From positions 21,525 through 85,524 of the forward strand of contig CANOSP010000006.1 of assembly GCA_947569705.1 (NCBI GenBank): a stretch of DNA of 64,000 nt, read 5' to 3'. The position numbers and the translations under genes are program-made. Below are positions 42,067 to 50,867 of this stretch, in pieces. The number at the start of each line of letters is the position of its first letter. Position 1 is the stretch's first letter. Source of the stretch: an uncultured Erysipelotrichaceae bacterium (GTDB lineage: Bacteria > Bacillota_I > Bacilli_A > Erysipelotrichales > Erysipelotrichaceae). The notes under the pieces were generated by a model. It was not told the DNA's origin, ran no database searches, and was given only the letters and a program-made list of their open reading frames with translations.

Positions 42067-44160
42067 ATGATACAGCTAAATAATATTCAAATTAAATTCA
42101 ATGATACAATCATTGAACAAGGCAGTATCTCATTGTATGAGCATCAAATTACACTGCTTACCGGAGTCAGCGGCTGCGGTAAATCAAGCCTTTTGAATAT
42201 TCTCGGTTTATTAGACCATACAAATCAATTTCAATATTTTTGGGATCAGAAAGAAATTAATCCCCATGATGAAAAGATCAGACAATATGACATCGCTTAT
42301 GTATTTCAGAATTACGGTATCATTGCCGATCTTGATGTTGAGGATAATTTTAAGGCTATGTTTCAAATTGCCGGATTATCTTTTCATTATGAACGTATGC
42401 AGGAACTGTTAAAAGAAGTATCTTTAGAAACATTGTCAATCAAACAAAAGGTGAAAAGCTTATCGGGCGGTGAAAAACAGCGTTTGGCGATTGCTTTGGC
42501 ATTGGTAAAAGAACCGAAGCTGTTATTGTTGGATGAGCCGACAGCTAATTTAGATGAATCTAACAGTGAAATAATTGTCGAAATTCTGCATCGATTAAAG
42601 CAAAGGAATATCATGATTGTAATAGCGACCCATCATAAGAATCGTTATAGCGCCGATCATATTTATGAAATAAAAGAGAAACAAATCGTCGAGATTATGA
42701 CAACAGAGGCGGTAAAAGAAGAGATTCATCATGAAACTGAAGGAAGAAAGAAATTCCCTTATTTTTCTTATGCAAAGCTTCATTTTGTTTCACATTTTCT
42801 TATTTACGCAATATTATTAATTGCGATGATATTCTCCTTTTATGAGGTGAGTAAAGGATTGGTAAATGTTGCGGCTACAAAACATTTTATGGATGAGAGT
42901 CTCGGTAGTATTGTTGATGACGAAATATTCGTGAATAATATTGAAAAAGTGATTGATGAGAATGATAAATATTTTCATCAAGTTTATCTTCATCCTTTTA
43001 GTAAAGAAAAGATTTCTGAACTATCAACCATACCGCATATAAAAAATATTTATCCTTATACCGTTTTGCTTGATACTTCCTATGCTACATTGGAAGATGA
43101 CGGGGCAATTAAAATGCGTATTGATCGTGACGGCGAAATAGATCCGATTTTTAATGAAGTTGCTTATAAAGGTAACAAAATAAACACAATGAAAGAGTTC
43201 TCAAATTCATTAATATTTGCTTCCTGTGACAGTGATGCCAAAAAAAGAAACAGCATTAAGATAGATGAGAAGGTAGAGCATGGAGTGTTTATATCTAAAG
43301 AATTAGCTGATAAATTGCAGATCAACGATTTAAATAATACCGAGATTGAAGTATATATGCCGATTCATATGGGTTATTCCACCAGTGAAGGGGGAACCGG
43401 TGACGGAAGCGTAACTGTTGAAACACGCCCTTTAGCAGCGTTATACAGTAAAACTAAATTAGCTGTACAGGGTATTTATGAAAAAGATATGATGACAAAC
43501 GGTTACTATGATATTGGCGGAGATGAAAAAATCTTTATTGATTATCGCATGATTAAGAAATATCATGATGAAATAATTCAAGATAAAGAATTGATGAAGC
43601 AATATCACGAAGTATATACAGAGCATTTTCTTGATGGATACGATTTCTATGTAAATGATACTTCATCGTCTTATGTTATTCAGGTAGATGATCCTAAATA
43701 TACAGAAGAAGTAAGTGAACAAATTTATAAAACATTAGATCATGTATATGTGAAAAATAAAGCAACGGAAAAGGATACATTATATGACTCATTACGTGAA
43801 ACTGCGATGCTGTCCTTGTTAATGCCGATGATCTTGTTTATCGTGACAGTGATACTAATGATGATATTGTATCTTTATACACTTCATGCGCGAAAGAAAG
43901 AGATTGCTTATTTACAGGCAAACGGAATCAGAAAAACCTATCGTATTCCGTTTTTGAACCAGCTGATGATTATTATTCCCGCAGGGATTATTGGTTATTG
44001 CATGGCATATGTATGGGCGTATAATTACGGTTTTGATGTCTTATGGCAAGTGATGCTTCTTGATGTTATCGCAATTTTGATGTTGATGATTCTGTGTTAT
44101 TTTATCAGCTATCGTTATTTTAAGCATTTAGATGTAAGAAAAGAACTGCACTCTAATTAA
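42067..44160 (+). CDS. ABC transporter, fused ATPase-FtsX-like permease (first of pair)
   Basis: 697 residues. The N-terminal 220 residues form an ABC ATPase: Walker A GVSGCGKSS (about 33), signature LSGGEKQRLAIAL, Walker B LLLLDEPTANLD and H-loop IATHH. A membrane helix (about 239-260) follows, then a 300-residue extracellular domain and three C-terminal helices (about 575-690): a MacB/FtsX-like permease fused to its ATPase. It pairs with the next gene, probably as a heterodimer that acts on a peptide, lipid or envelope substrate from the outer face rather than pumping solutes. Preceded by GGGAGGGA ribosome-binding site. Confidence 0.85.
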   Translation: MIQLNNIQIKFNDTIIEQGSISLYEHQITLLTGVSGCGKSSLLNILGLLDHTNQFQYFWDQKEINPHDEKIRQYDIAYVFQNYGIIADLDVEDNFKAMFQIAGLSFHYERMQELLKEVSLETLSIKQKVKSLSGGEKQRLAIALALVKEPKLLLLDEPTANLDESNSEIIVEILHRLKQRNIMIVIATHHKNRYSADHIYEIKEKQIVEIMTTEAVKEEIHHETEGRKKFPYFSYAKLHFVSHFLIYAILLIAMIFSFYEVSKGLVNVAATKHFMDESLGSIVDDEIFVNNIEKVIDENDKYFHQVYLHPFSKEKISELSTIPHIKNIYPYTVLLDTSYATLEDDGAIKMRIDRDGEIDPIFNEVAYKGNKINTMKEFSNSLIFASCDSDAKKRNSIKIDEKVEHGVFISKELADKLQINDLNNTEIEVYMPIHMGYSTSEGGTGDGSVTVETRPLAALYSKTKLAVQGIYEKDMMTNGYYDIGGDEKIFIDYRMIKKYHDEIIQDKELMKQYHEVYTEHFLDGYDFYVNDTSSSYVIQVDDPKYTEEVSEQIYKTLDHVYVKNKATEKDTLYDSLRETAMLSLLMPMILFIVTVILMMILYLYTLHARKKEIAYLQANGIRKTYRIPFLNQLMIIIPAGIIGYCMAYVWAYNYGFDVLWQVMLLDVIAILMLMILCYFISYRYFKHLDVRKELHSN

Positions 44161-44175
44161 TGGAAGGGTGATAGA

Positions 44176-45993
44176 ATGATTCACATTAATCATTTACATG
44201 TTGCATACGGTGAGCGAATCTTGTTTGATGATGCGGAAATGACTGTTGAAAGAGGAAAACTCACTGCGGTATGCGGTCCCAGCGGTGTCGGAAAAACTAC
44301 ACTGTTGAATATCATTGGATTACTGTCGGGTTTTCATGATTATACTTATACTTTTGATGAAAAAGTATTGGATATGAACAATGAACAAATGAAGGCAGAT
44401 ATGCGCAAACAAAGTATTGCCTATGTATTTCAGGAACATAATTTACATGATGATTTATCTATTTTAGATAATATCAAGCTGTATTGTTATATCAGCGGTC
44501 ATAAGTTTGATAAAGATTATGCCGAAAAGGTATTGAATATGATGGGATTAACGATGAATACGGATACTAAAGTATCGGTATTATCAGGCGGAGAATATCA
44601 AAGATTATCATTGGTCTGTGCATTAATGAAAGATCCTCATGTAATTATTGCCGATGAAATTACAAGTGCGCTTGATCATGAAAACAGTGAATATATTATC
44701 AGTCTGTTAAAGAAGATTGCCCAAACCGGCAGAATGGTAATTCTTGCGACCCATGATAAAGCGGTTTTATCAAAATGTGATGTGTTATATACAGTATCTC
44801 ATCAAAAAATAATGAAAGAAAGCAATTGTTCAGAATTAATCAAAACAAGCGGTTATAAGCAATCTTTGGATGAGAAAAACGATACAGGGGATTTAAACAT
44901 GAAGCACTTTTATCGTTGGTACAGTAAATTTTCTCTCGGAAAACGGAAATGGGAAAAGCGCATGTTTATTCTGATGCCGTCCTTTATTATATTCCTATGC
45001 TTGTTTTTTATCGGAATAAAGGATGGGATGATTCAACGCTTTCATGATTCATTAAATGAATATGGAATGAATGAGGTATATATCACCGGTAATTCCAAAG
45101 TCCGAGAATCTGAAATTGAAGTATTAAAGGGAATTGAAGGTGTAAGCGATGTAGCTGTCCTTTCAACATTAAGCTTTGATTCTATGCTTATTAACGATGA
45201 ACCGGTTCATTTTACCCAAACAGTTACCGCAGTACCGTACTTTTCATTTCAAAATGATTATTTAGATGAAGAAAAAACAAACGGTGCCTATGTATCGTAT
45301 TATTTGGCGGAGCGCTATCATATGAAAAAGGGTGACTCGCTTAAAATAAAAGAAGGAGAAATCAATATTGATATTGAGATCGGCGGTATTCTGAAACAGG
45401 ATTTACAGCTGGTTCAGGGGATGTCCTCATTGTTTGTAATCTATATTCCTGAAGCGATCTTCCCGCATACAGACACGACAAATGCAGTTGTTCATTTGGA
45501 AAATTTTGAAGCTTTTAAACATATTGCAGATGATATAGATAAAGCGTTACCGAATCATCAAGCTTATTTGGCACAAAGTGATTATATGACACAAATGGCA
45601 AGTATGGAAACCTACAGTCGATTTTTAGAAACCTTTATTACGGCATTATTGATTTTAACTGTTGTGTTTTTATCGGTAAGCCAATTCTTTGCGGTTAAAA
45701 ATCGTAAATATGAAATATGTGTATTACGGGCAAACGGTTTATCTAAAAAAGAAACAGCACATGTGATTTTGCGCATATTCGCAGACGATATGATAAAAAC
45801 AGGATTGCTTGTATTTTTGATGTTGAGTGGGGCAAAGCTTACAGTGATATTGATAGGAAGTGAAATTTTCGTATTTACCGGTTTTATGATAATTGCTTAT
45901 TTATTAATGCTAATCGGTATTTATGTGATTCCGGTCACTTTAACACTGTGGATGATGTTAAGAATCAATATAGAGAAAATGATGCGTTCCTAA
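44176..45993 (+). CDS. ABC transporter, fused ATPase-FtsX-like permease (second of pair)
   Basis: 605 residues with the same layout as its neighbour: ATPase with Walker A GPSGVGKTT (about 32), signature LSGGEYQRLSL, Walker B VIIADEITSALD and H-loop LATHDK; a first membrane helix about 264-282; extracellular domain of about 200 residues; three C-terminal helices. It starts 15 bases after the first gene. The two are diverged from each other, so a heterodimer is likelier than a recent duplication. Such pairs in Firmicutes are often linked to bacteriocin or lipid-associated export, but no peptide gene or two-component system is adjacent here. Confidence 0.83.
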   Translation: MIHINHLHVAYGERILFDDAEMTVERGKLTAVCGPSGVGKTTLLNIIGLLSGFHDYTYTFDEKVLDMNNEQMKADMRKQSIAYVFQEHNLHDDLSILDNIKLYCYISGHKFDKDYAEKVLNMMGLTMNTDTKVSVLSGGEYQRLSLVCALMKDPHVIIADEITSALDHENSEYIISLLKKIAQTGRMVILATHDKAVLSKCDVLYTVSHQKIMKESNCSELIKTSGYKQSLDEKNDTGDLNMKHFYRWYSKFSLGKRKWEKRMFILMPSFIIFLCLFFIGIKDGMIQRFHDSLNEYGMNEVYITGNSKVRESEIEVLKGIEGVSDVAVLSTLSFDSMLINDEPVHFTQTVTAVPYFSFQNDYLDEEKTNGAYVSYYLAERYHMKKGDSLKIKEGEINIDIEIGGILKQDLQLVQGMSSLFVIYIPEAIFPHTDTTNAVVHLENFEAFKHIADDIDKALPNHQAYLAQSDYMTQMASMETYSRFLETFITALLILTVVFLSVSQFFAVKNRKYEICVLRANGLSKKETAHVILRIFADDMIKTGLLVFLMLSGAKLTVILIGSEIFVFTGFMIIAYLLMLIGIYVIPVTLTLWMMLRINIEKMMRS

Positions 45994-46057
45994 TCGGGTT
46001 ATCAACTTATGCAATCGTTTATTAAAACGTCAATCAGTTATAATAGAATACAGAAAT

Positions 46058-46099
46058 ATAAAAAGGATGCATGTCGTATTCAAACAGCATCCTTTTATC
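46058..46099. terminator. Bidirectional terminator between the ABC pair and the structured RNA
   Basis: AAAAGGATGC and GCATCCTTTT form a ten-pair stem; T-rich tracts flank both sides. It can end the ABC operon on the plus strand and the structured RNA on the minus strand. Confidence 0.8.
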
Positions 46100-46261
46100 A
46101 TAAAAGAAGTCCAAAGCGGGAGAGATCTTTCCCTGTAAGTACAGGTGGGTGACCTGTATATTCCCATCAGGATCCCTGCTCGCAACAGGTCTTCAACACA
46201 AGGATATAACGTCCGGTCTCCCTTATCTCTAAGTGTAGGAAAAATTTATACCGCTAAGGAC
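46058..46261 (-). ncRNA. ssrS: Structured non-coding RNA, candidate 6S RNA
   Basis: Read on the minus strand, an extended -10 promoter (46268-46276) is followed at the expected start by a long rod. GTCC pairs with GGAC, GCGG with CCGC, AGAGAT with ATCTCT; then a large one-sided bubble of about 20 bases; TCCTTGT pairs with ACAGGGA; a second bubble; GACCTGT pairs with ACAGGTC; and CAGG-GAT-CCTG caps it. The folded part spans about 153 bases (46109-46261) with a terminator after. A long hairpin with a central bubble is the 6S RNA architecture, and from memory a 6S gene lies near aspS in B. subtilis. It is not SRP RNA, tmRNA or RNase P RNA by sequence. Confidence 0.5.
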
Positions 46262-46267
46262 AATTCT

Positions 46268-46276
46268 AGTATATCA
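46268..46276 (-). promoter_or_regulatory. Extended -10 promoter of the structured RNA
   Basis: Minus-strand TGATATACT, seven bases before the predicted 5' end at 46261. Confidence 0.55.
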
Positions 46277-46379
46277 TGAATTTTAATAATGTATACTCTT
46301 GACTTTTATTATTTTGTTGTTCTAATTGTTTTGTAAGCAGAAAAGCTGATAAATTAACCGATTTTAAGGTATATTCGCA

Positions 46380-47582
46380 CTATGACGATACAAATTTTTC
46401 CATGTCGTAAAATTCATACATATCATTGTTTGTGTGTCGCATTTGCGAACCGATGATTTCATAACCGCATTGTTGATAAAGCTTAATTGCTCTTTTGTTA
46501 AACGCGGCGACACTGAGACAAAAGCGATTCGGGTGTAATAATTGATACAAGTAAGCCTCTGCCTGTGTGATGAAGCCAGCGCCTAATTGTTTGCCGCATA
46601 AATCAGGGCGCAGACCGATACCGATTTCAATTCCGTTATCTATTTTACAATAGGTTAAAAATCCCACAAGCTCTTTATTGACGAGTGCTTCAAAATACGC
46701 ATTGCCGCGTTTTTGTTCATCGACCAGTTCCTCATAGTCCTCAGGGTCTGCTTTCGCATCGTAAAAATCATACGGGGGTTCATAATGCCATTCATGAGCA
46801 ATTTCCAGCGCATGTGCCTGTGACATCGGCTGAAATACATAAGTTACGGGTGTGCTTGCTTTCCTCCATAATTCTACTTGTTTATGATTGCTTAACATGG
46901 ATAATAAATTATCTTTGGCGCTCGGATAATTCTGATACAGTGCCTGTAACATCTCTTTCATATCCTGACGCTTGGTATATCCGTCATTGGGACAAGTGCT
47001 GATCACATAGGGGATTTCATTATTGACTAATGCATTGTTAATTTCATCCTCATGACAATAGAGCAGAGGACGAATAAACATCATCTGTGTATTGGTTAAA
47101 TACATCTTTGGCTTAAAGGTGGCAATACGTCCGCCGTAAATTGCATTCAGCAACAGTGTTTCCACCGCATCATCACCGTGGTGTCCGAATGCTGTTTTAT
47201 TACATCCGTATTTTTTGGCAGCTTCGATGACTGTTGCCTTTTTAAATTTAGAACATAGGCTGCACTTGATTTTACCGTTCGCATCGGGATGCTTCTTTAA
47301 AATTTCATAAACATTGGAAGGTTCACTGTGAAATTCAATGCCATTTGCTTCACAAAATTCATGTACTTTTTGAAAATCCATATCGGGAAAACCGAGGTCG
47401 ATATGAATGCCGATGACATGAAATCGTTTCGCCGCAAATTTAGCATACATATGCAGTGCCGTTAATAAAACCATAGAGTCCTTGCCGCCGGACACTCCGA
47501 CAGCGATGCGATCATTCGTTTGGATCATTTGATAATCTTCATCTGCTTTGCGGATATTACGTAAAATTTCCTGTAGTTTCAT
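46380..47582 (-). CDS. TtcA-like tRNA thiolation PP-loop ATPase fused to a GNAT acetyltransferase
   Basis: 400 residues in two domains. Residues 1-240 are a TtcA/TilS-superfamily domain: PP-loop VSGGKDS (30-36), Cys107 and Cys110 in CSLC, GHHGDDAVETLLLN, and Cys197 in STCPND. These three cysteines match the [4Fe-4S] ligands of TtcA, which 2-thiolates tRNA C32. Residues 244-396 are a GNAT domain: GIGLRPDLCGKQLGAGFITQAEAYL carries the acetyl-CoA loop and SVAAFNKRAIKLYQQCGYEIIG the RimI/RimJ-like end. The linker is short and the frame is continuous. The ATG at 47582 follows GAGGTGATC. The acetyl acceptor is unknown. Confidence 0.85.
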   Translation of the reverse strand: MKLQEILRNIRKADEDYQMIQTNDRIAVGVSGGKDSMVLLTALHMYAKFAAKRFHVIGIHIDLGFPDMDFQKVHEFCEANGIEFHSEPSNVYEILKKHPDANGKIKCSLCSKFKKATVIEAAKKYGCNKTAFGHHGDDAVETLLLNAIYGGRIATFKPKMYLTNTQMMFIRPLLYCHEDEINNALVNNEIPYVISTCPNDGYTKRQDMKEMLQALYQNYPSAKDNLLSMLSNHKQVELWRKASTPVTYVFQPMSQAHALEIAHEWHYEPPYDFYDAKADPEDYEELVDEQKRGNAYFEALVNKELVGFLTYCKIDNGIEIGIGLRPDLCGKQLGAGFITQAEAYLYQLLHPNRFCLSVAAFNKRAIKLYQQCGYEIIGSQMRHTNNDMYEFYDMEKFVSS

Positions 47583-47603
47583 ATGATCACCTCAAGTAAT
47601 AAT

Positions 47604-47612
47604 ATTATAGCA
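47604..47612 (-). promoter_or_regulatory. Extended -10 promoter of the TtcA-GNAT gene
   Basis: Minus-strand TGCTATAAT, 21 bases before the start codon. Confidence 0.65.
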
Positions 47613-47647
47613 TATGATCGGATACAAGTGCTATTTTCATCGGAATA

Positions 47648-47656
47648 TGTTATAAT
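47648..47656 (+). promoter_or_regulatory. Extended -10 promoter of truB-ribF
   Basis: TGTTATAAT overlaps an upstream in-frame ATG at 47655, so that ATG cannot be the start; the ATG at 47673 is used. Confidence 0.65.
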
Positions 47657-47672
47657 GAATCTCGGTGATTAC

Positions 47673-48503
47673 ATGGATGGAATTTTACCGATTTATAAAG
47701 AAGCCGGCATGACTTCACATGATGTTGTGATGCGCTTGCGTCGGCTGTTGCATATAAGTAAAATCGGACACAGCGGAACACTGGATCCGGATGCGACGGG
47801 AGTGCTGCTGGTGCTGATCGGAAGAGCAACCAAAGCATTGCCTTTTTTAGAGGATACGGATAAAGAATACATCGCAACGATGAAATTGGGTATTAAAACA
47901 TGGAGCGATGATACAAGCGGGGAAGTCATGGAAACAAAACCGATTACGAAAATCAATGACTTTCCCGAACTTTTACAGCAGTTTGTCGGGAAACAGAAAC
48001 AGCTGCCGCCGATGGTTTCAAGTGTAAAGGTCAACGGTAGAAAGTTGTATGAATATGCTCGTAATCATGAGATTGTCGAACGACCGCTGCGGGATATTGA
48101 AATTTATGAAATTGAATGCTTGGATGCGGCGCGTTATCAGTTTAAAGCGTCATGCTCAAGCGGTACATATATACGCTCTTTATGTGTGGATATTGCTGAA
48201 AAAAGCGGCAATCTCGGTTGTATGGATACCTTGGTTCGTACACGGGTAGGACGCTTTCGGCTCGCGGATTGTGTTACGTTAGAGCAAGTGGCAAACGGTG
48301 AAATCCCGCTGTTTCCGCTGGCAAAGGCATTGGCGCATTATCCGCAGCTTTCCTATGATCCGCTTGCGGATATTATTCAAGGGAAAAAAATTCGTCTTGA
48401 CTGTAAGGAAGATGAGGTAGCGCTTTGTAATCAAGAGGATGTTATGGCAATCTATCGCCGTGAACAAAATGACGTGTTTCGCTGCGTGCGGGGACTTTGG
48501 TAG
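47673..48503 (+). CDS. truB: tRNA pseudouridine-55 synthase TruB
   Basis: 276 residues. DGILPIYKEAGMTSHDVV begins the catalytic domain; KIGHSGTLDPDATGVLLVLIG holds the catalytic Asp (in the LDPDATG motif). QLPPMVSSVKVNGRKLYEYAR and CSSGTYIRSLCVDIA are further TruB motifs. It makes the universal T-loop pseudouridine 55 of tRNA. The transcript leader is only about ten bases, with GGTGAT as ribosome-binding site. It overlaps the frame region ahead of ribF, which it normally accompanies; rbfA, the common upstream partner, is absent. Confidence 0.95.
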   Translation: MDGILPIYKEAGMTSHDVVMRLRRLLHISKIGHSGTLDPDATGVLLVLIGRATKALPFLEDTDKEYIATMKLGIKTWSDDTSGEVMETKPITKINDFPELLQQFVGKQKQLPPMVSSVKVNGRKLYEYARNHEIVERPLRDIEIYEIECLDAARYQFKASCSSGTYIRSLCVDIAEKSGNLGCMDTLVRTRVGRFRLADCVTLEQVANGEIPLFPLAKALAHYPQLSYDPLADIIQGKKIRLDCKEDEVALCNQEDVMAIYRREQNDVFRCVRGLW

Positions 48504-48511
48504 GTGAGGCT

Positions 48512-49462
48512 ATGAAAGAATTACATATATCACTGGAACATACACCGATCATTCATGAACCGATTCATGCCTGCATCGGCTATTTTGACGGGATTCACAT
48601 CGGACATCAACAGCTGATACAAACCGTGGTCGAAAATGCTAAAACACTTGGCGGAGCAGCGGCATTAATTACCTTTGATCCGGATCCGTGGGCAATTATT
48701 AAAGGCATTTCGCAGCTTGAGCATTTAACAAGCATGAAACAGCGTAAGCAGTTTGCGGCACAGCTGGGCGTCGAATATTGGATTGTTTTAGACTTTACCG
48801 AGGAAATGGCGGCGTTGTCGGTGGCACAGTTTCACGAAAAAATCTTATATCCGCTGCCGTTGGCTACTTTGGTCTGCGGTTATGATTTTCATTATGCACA
48901 TTTCGGAAAAGGCAATGCGCAGACTTTACAGGCGCAAAATCGCTTTCAGGTTCAAGTGATCGAGCAAGTGCAAAATGAAGCACAGAAAATCAGTTCAACG
49001 CGAATCGAGCAATGTATTAAGGACGGCAACATCGAAAAAGCCAATGAATTGTTAAGCCGCCCGTATACGATGGAAGGAATTGTGGCACACGGCTTACAAA
49101 ACGGTCGCAAAATGGGTTATCCGACCGTAAACCTGCAATGTGATACTGTCTATGTGCTGCCTAAGGAAGGCGTATATGTCGGATATATGCGATACCGTGA
49201 TAATTATTATCAGGCAATGATTAATGTCGGAAGCAATCCGACTGTCAGCGAATCCTGCGGACAGCGCATTGAAGCACATGTCTTTGATTTCAATGAAATG
49301 ATTTATGATCAGCCGGTTGCCTTTTTATTCCTTCATTGGTTACGACAGGACTTTAAGTTTAACAGCTTAGAAGAACTTAAAAAACAGCTGCAAAAGGATG
49401 AAGCAGCTTCACTTGCATACTTTAATAATTCGGAGGAAGCATATGCGTTTACAAGTATTTGA
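48512..49462 (+). CDS. ribF: Bifunctional riboflavin kinase/FAD synthetase
   Basis: 316 residues. The N-terminal nucleotidyltransferase domain has IGYFDGIHIGHQQLI (the HxGH-type site), LITFDPDPW, CGYDFHYAHFGKGNA and ISSTRIEQCI. The C-terminal kinase domain (from about 185) has GIVAHGLQNGRKMGYPTVNL and a tail with DFNEMIYDQPVAFLFLHWLRQDFKF. Makes FMN and FAD. The ATG at 48512 follows TAGGTGAGG, nine bases after truB. The truB-ribF pairing is standard. The 3' end overlaps the next gene by 20 bases. Confidence 0.95.
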   Translation: MKELHISLEHTPIIHEPIHACIGYFDGIHIGHQQLIQTVVENAKTLGGAAALITFDPDPWAIIKGISQLEHLTSMKQRKQFAAQLGVEYWIVLDFTEEMAALSVAQFHEKILYPLPLATLVCGYDFHYAHFGKGNAQTLQAQNRFQVQVIEQVQNEAQKISSTRIEQCIKDGNIEKANELLSRPYTMEGIVAHGLQNGRKMGYPTVNLQCDTVYVLPKEGVYVGYMRYRDNYYQAMINVGSNPTVSESCGQRIEAHVFDFNEMIYDQPVAFLFLHWLRQDFKFNSLEELKKQLQKDEAASLAYFNNSEEAYAFTSI

Positions 49463-50813
49463 TTTAATTGATGAGACTCTTCTGTTATTGGAACAAAATA
49501 ATGCTTTTTATCATGCGGCAGAGGCTGAAATCAATACCATTCTGAAAGCACTGTTTCAAGATTATCAAGAGACCTTGGTCGATCTTTCTTCGCGGGTAAA
49601 AAGCAAGGAAAGTTTACGTGAGAAAATCATTCGCAATCGCTTTTATAAAGAATGTGAAAATGCTCAAAGTATTTTAGATCAGCTTTCCGATTTAATCGGT
49701 GTCACAATCGAATGCCGTTTTATTGAGGAAGAATATAAAGCGTTGTTATGGCTGCGAAAACAACTGACCCAAAAAGATGAACGAGGCTTTTTTACATGTG
49801 ATGCGTATCCGAATCTGCATATGGATTTGGCTTCTCATCAGCCGCAGCTTCAAAAAAACGGTTTTTCGATCTATCGGATTGACGGTTTTTATGAAAAAGA
49901 TCATCAAATGATTAATTTTGAATTGCAGATTAAAGCACTGGTACATTCTTTTTGGGGTGAAATTGAACATAAACTCGTCTATAAAAACACCAATTATTAT
50001 GTGTATGACAGCTTTATGAAGGATCTGCTTGCCAGTATTAACGCACAGCTGACTATTACCGATCGACAGCTGAGCATCGTTTATCAACAGATGCAGGATT
50101 TGTCACTCACTGATTCGGGATTGAATGAGGACAGCTTTGAACAACAGATCACGAAGGCTATCAATGATTTATTTGCGCAGAAAATGATTGAATCACTGGG
50201 TTTTGCATTAAATATTAAGCAGACCTCAATGTTATTGGGACATTATATATTTATTAAGGATATTCATTATGACGGAGGCAATAATGATCGCATTGCGACC
50301 TTGTTTCAAACCTTTAAAAAGCTGCGCCGCGCACAGATTGATTTTGAGAATGAAGTGCATTTAGATCAAAGCTTTACCTCTAATGATATGTTTATCGATA
50401 TATTAGGGCATTACTTAATATCAATTATCAACGATGATTATGACTGGTTCGTCTTTTTCAAAATGCTGTTTGCGGTAGAGCCGGGCAATGATATGCAGGA
50501 TTTCTGTTTATTTTTAAGCGTGATCAAAAATTATTTGGTAGATAACTATTGGCTGAAAACACGTTTTTTAAAGCTTCCGCTCGATCAGGCGGAAATGCTT
50601 CATCAGGAATGTGCAGTTATTTTAGCACAGTCACTGACTCATATCAGCACGATTAAAATCATTTATGATTCTAATATGCTGGCAGTTAATCGAGCTTTTG
50701 TATCCTTTGTCGAGGAACTCGAACAGCGCGTGATTTCCTATAAAGATTTTATGGAATATCGACAGGCATATTATGAGGAATGGCTGAAACAAATGCACGA
50801 AATTTTTGCGTAG
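49443..50813 (+). CDS. Divergent RelA/SpoT-fold protein (small alarmone synthetase-like) with long C-terminal domain
   Basis: 456 residues. Residues about 40-185 have the (p)ppGpp synthetase fold: RVKSKESLREKI (51-62), LSDLIGVTIECRF (81-93), and FELQIKALVHSFWGEIEHKLVYK (159-181), matching the usual RxKxxxS, DxxGxR and ExQIRT/HxxxYK elements. The canonical GYxSxH segment reads NGFSIYR, with Tyr in place of His. A C-terminal helical region of about 260 residues is not recognised. It may be a synthetase of altered specificity, an inactive relative or a toxin-like SAS. The ATG at 49443 follows GGAGGAAG inside the end of ribF. Confidence 0.75.
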   Translation: MRLQVFDLIDETLLLLEQNNAFYHAAEAEINTILKALFQDYQETLVDLSSRVKSKESLREKIIRNRFYKECENAQSILDQLSDLIGVTIECRFIEEEYKALLWLRKQLTQKDERGFFTCDAYPNLHMDLASHQPQLQKNGFSIYRIDGFYEKDHQMINFELQIKALVHSFWGEIEHKLVYKNTNYYVYDSFMKDLLASINAQLTITDRQLSIVYQQMQDLSLTDSGLNEDSFEQQITKAINDLFAQKMIESLGFALNIKQTSMLLGHYIFIKDIHYDGGNNDRIATLFQTFKKLRRAQIDFENEVHLDQSFTSNDMFIDILGHYLISIINDDYDWFVFFKMLFAVEPGNDMQDFCLFLSVIKNYLVDNYWLKTRFLKLPLDQAEMLHQECAVILAQSLTHISTIKIIYDSNMLAVNRAFVSFVEELEQRVISYKDFMEYRQAYYEEWLKQMHEIFA

Positions 50814-50867
50814 CGGTCTAAAAAGGCTGTTTTAGGCATAGGCTTATAACGGCAAGGAGGACTGCTT

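Noticed and set aside
46058..46261. SRP RNA, tmRNA or RNase P RNA as the identity of the structured RNA
   Set aside because: The GGAAGGAAGCAGC-type SRP apical motif, the tRNA-like ends of tmRNA and the RNase P core sequences are all absent on both strands.
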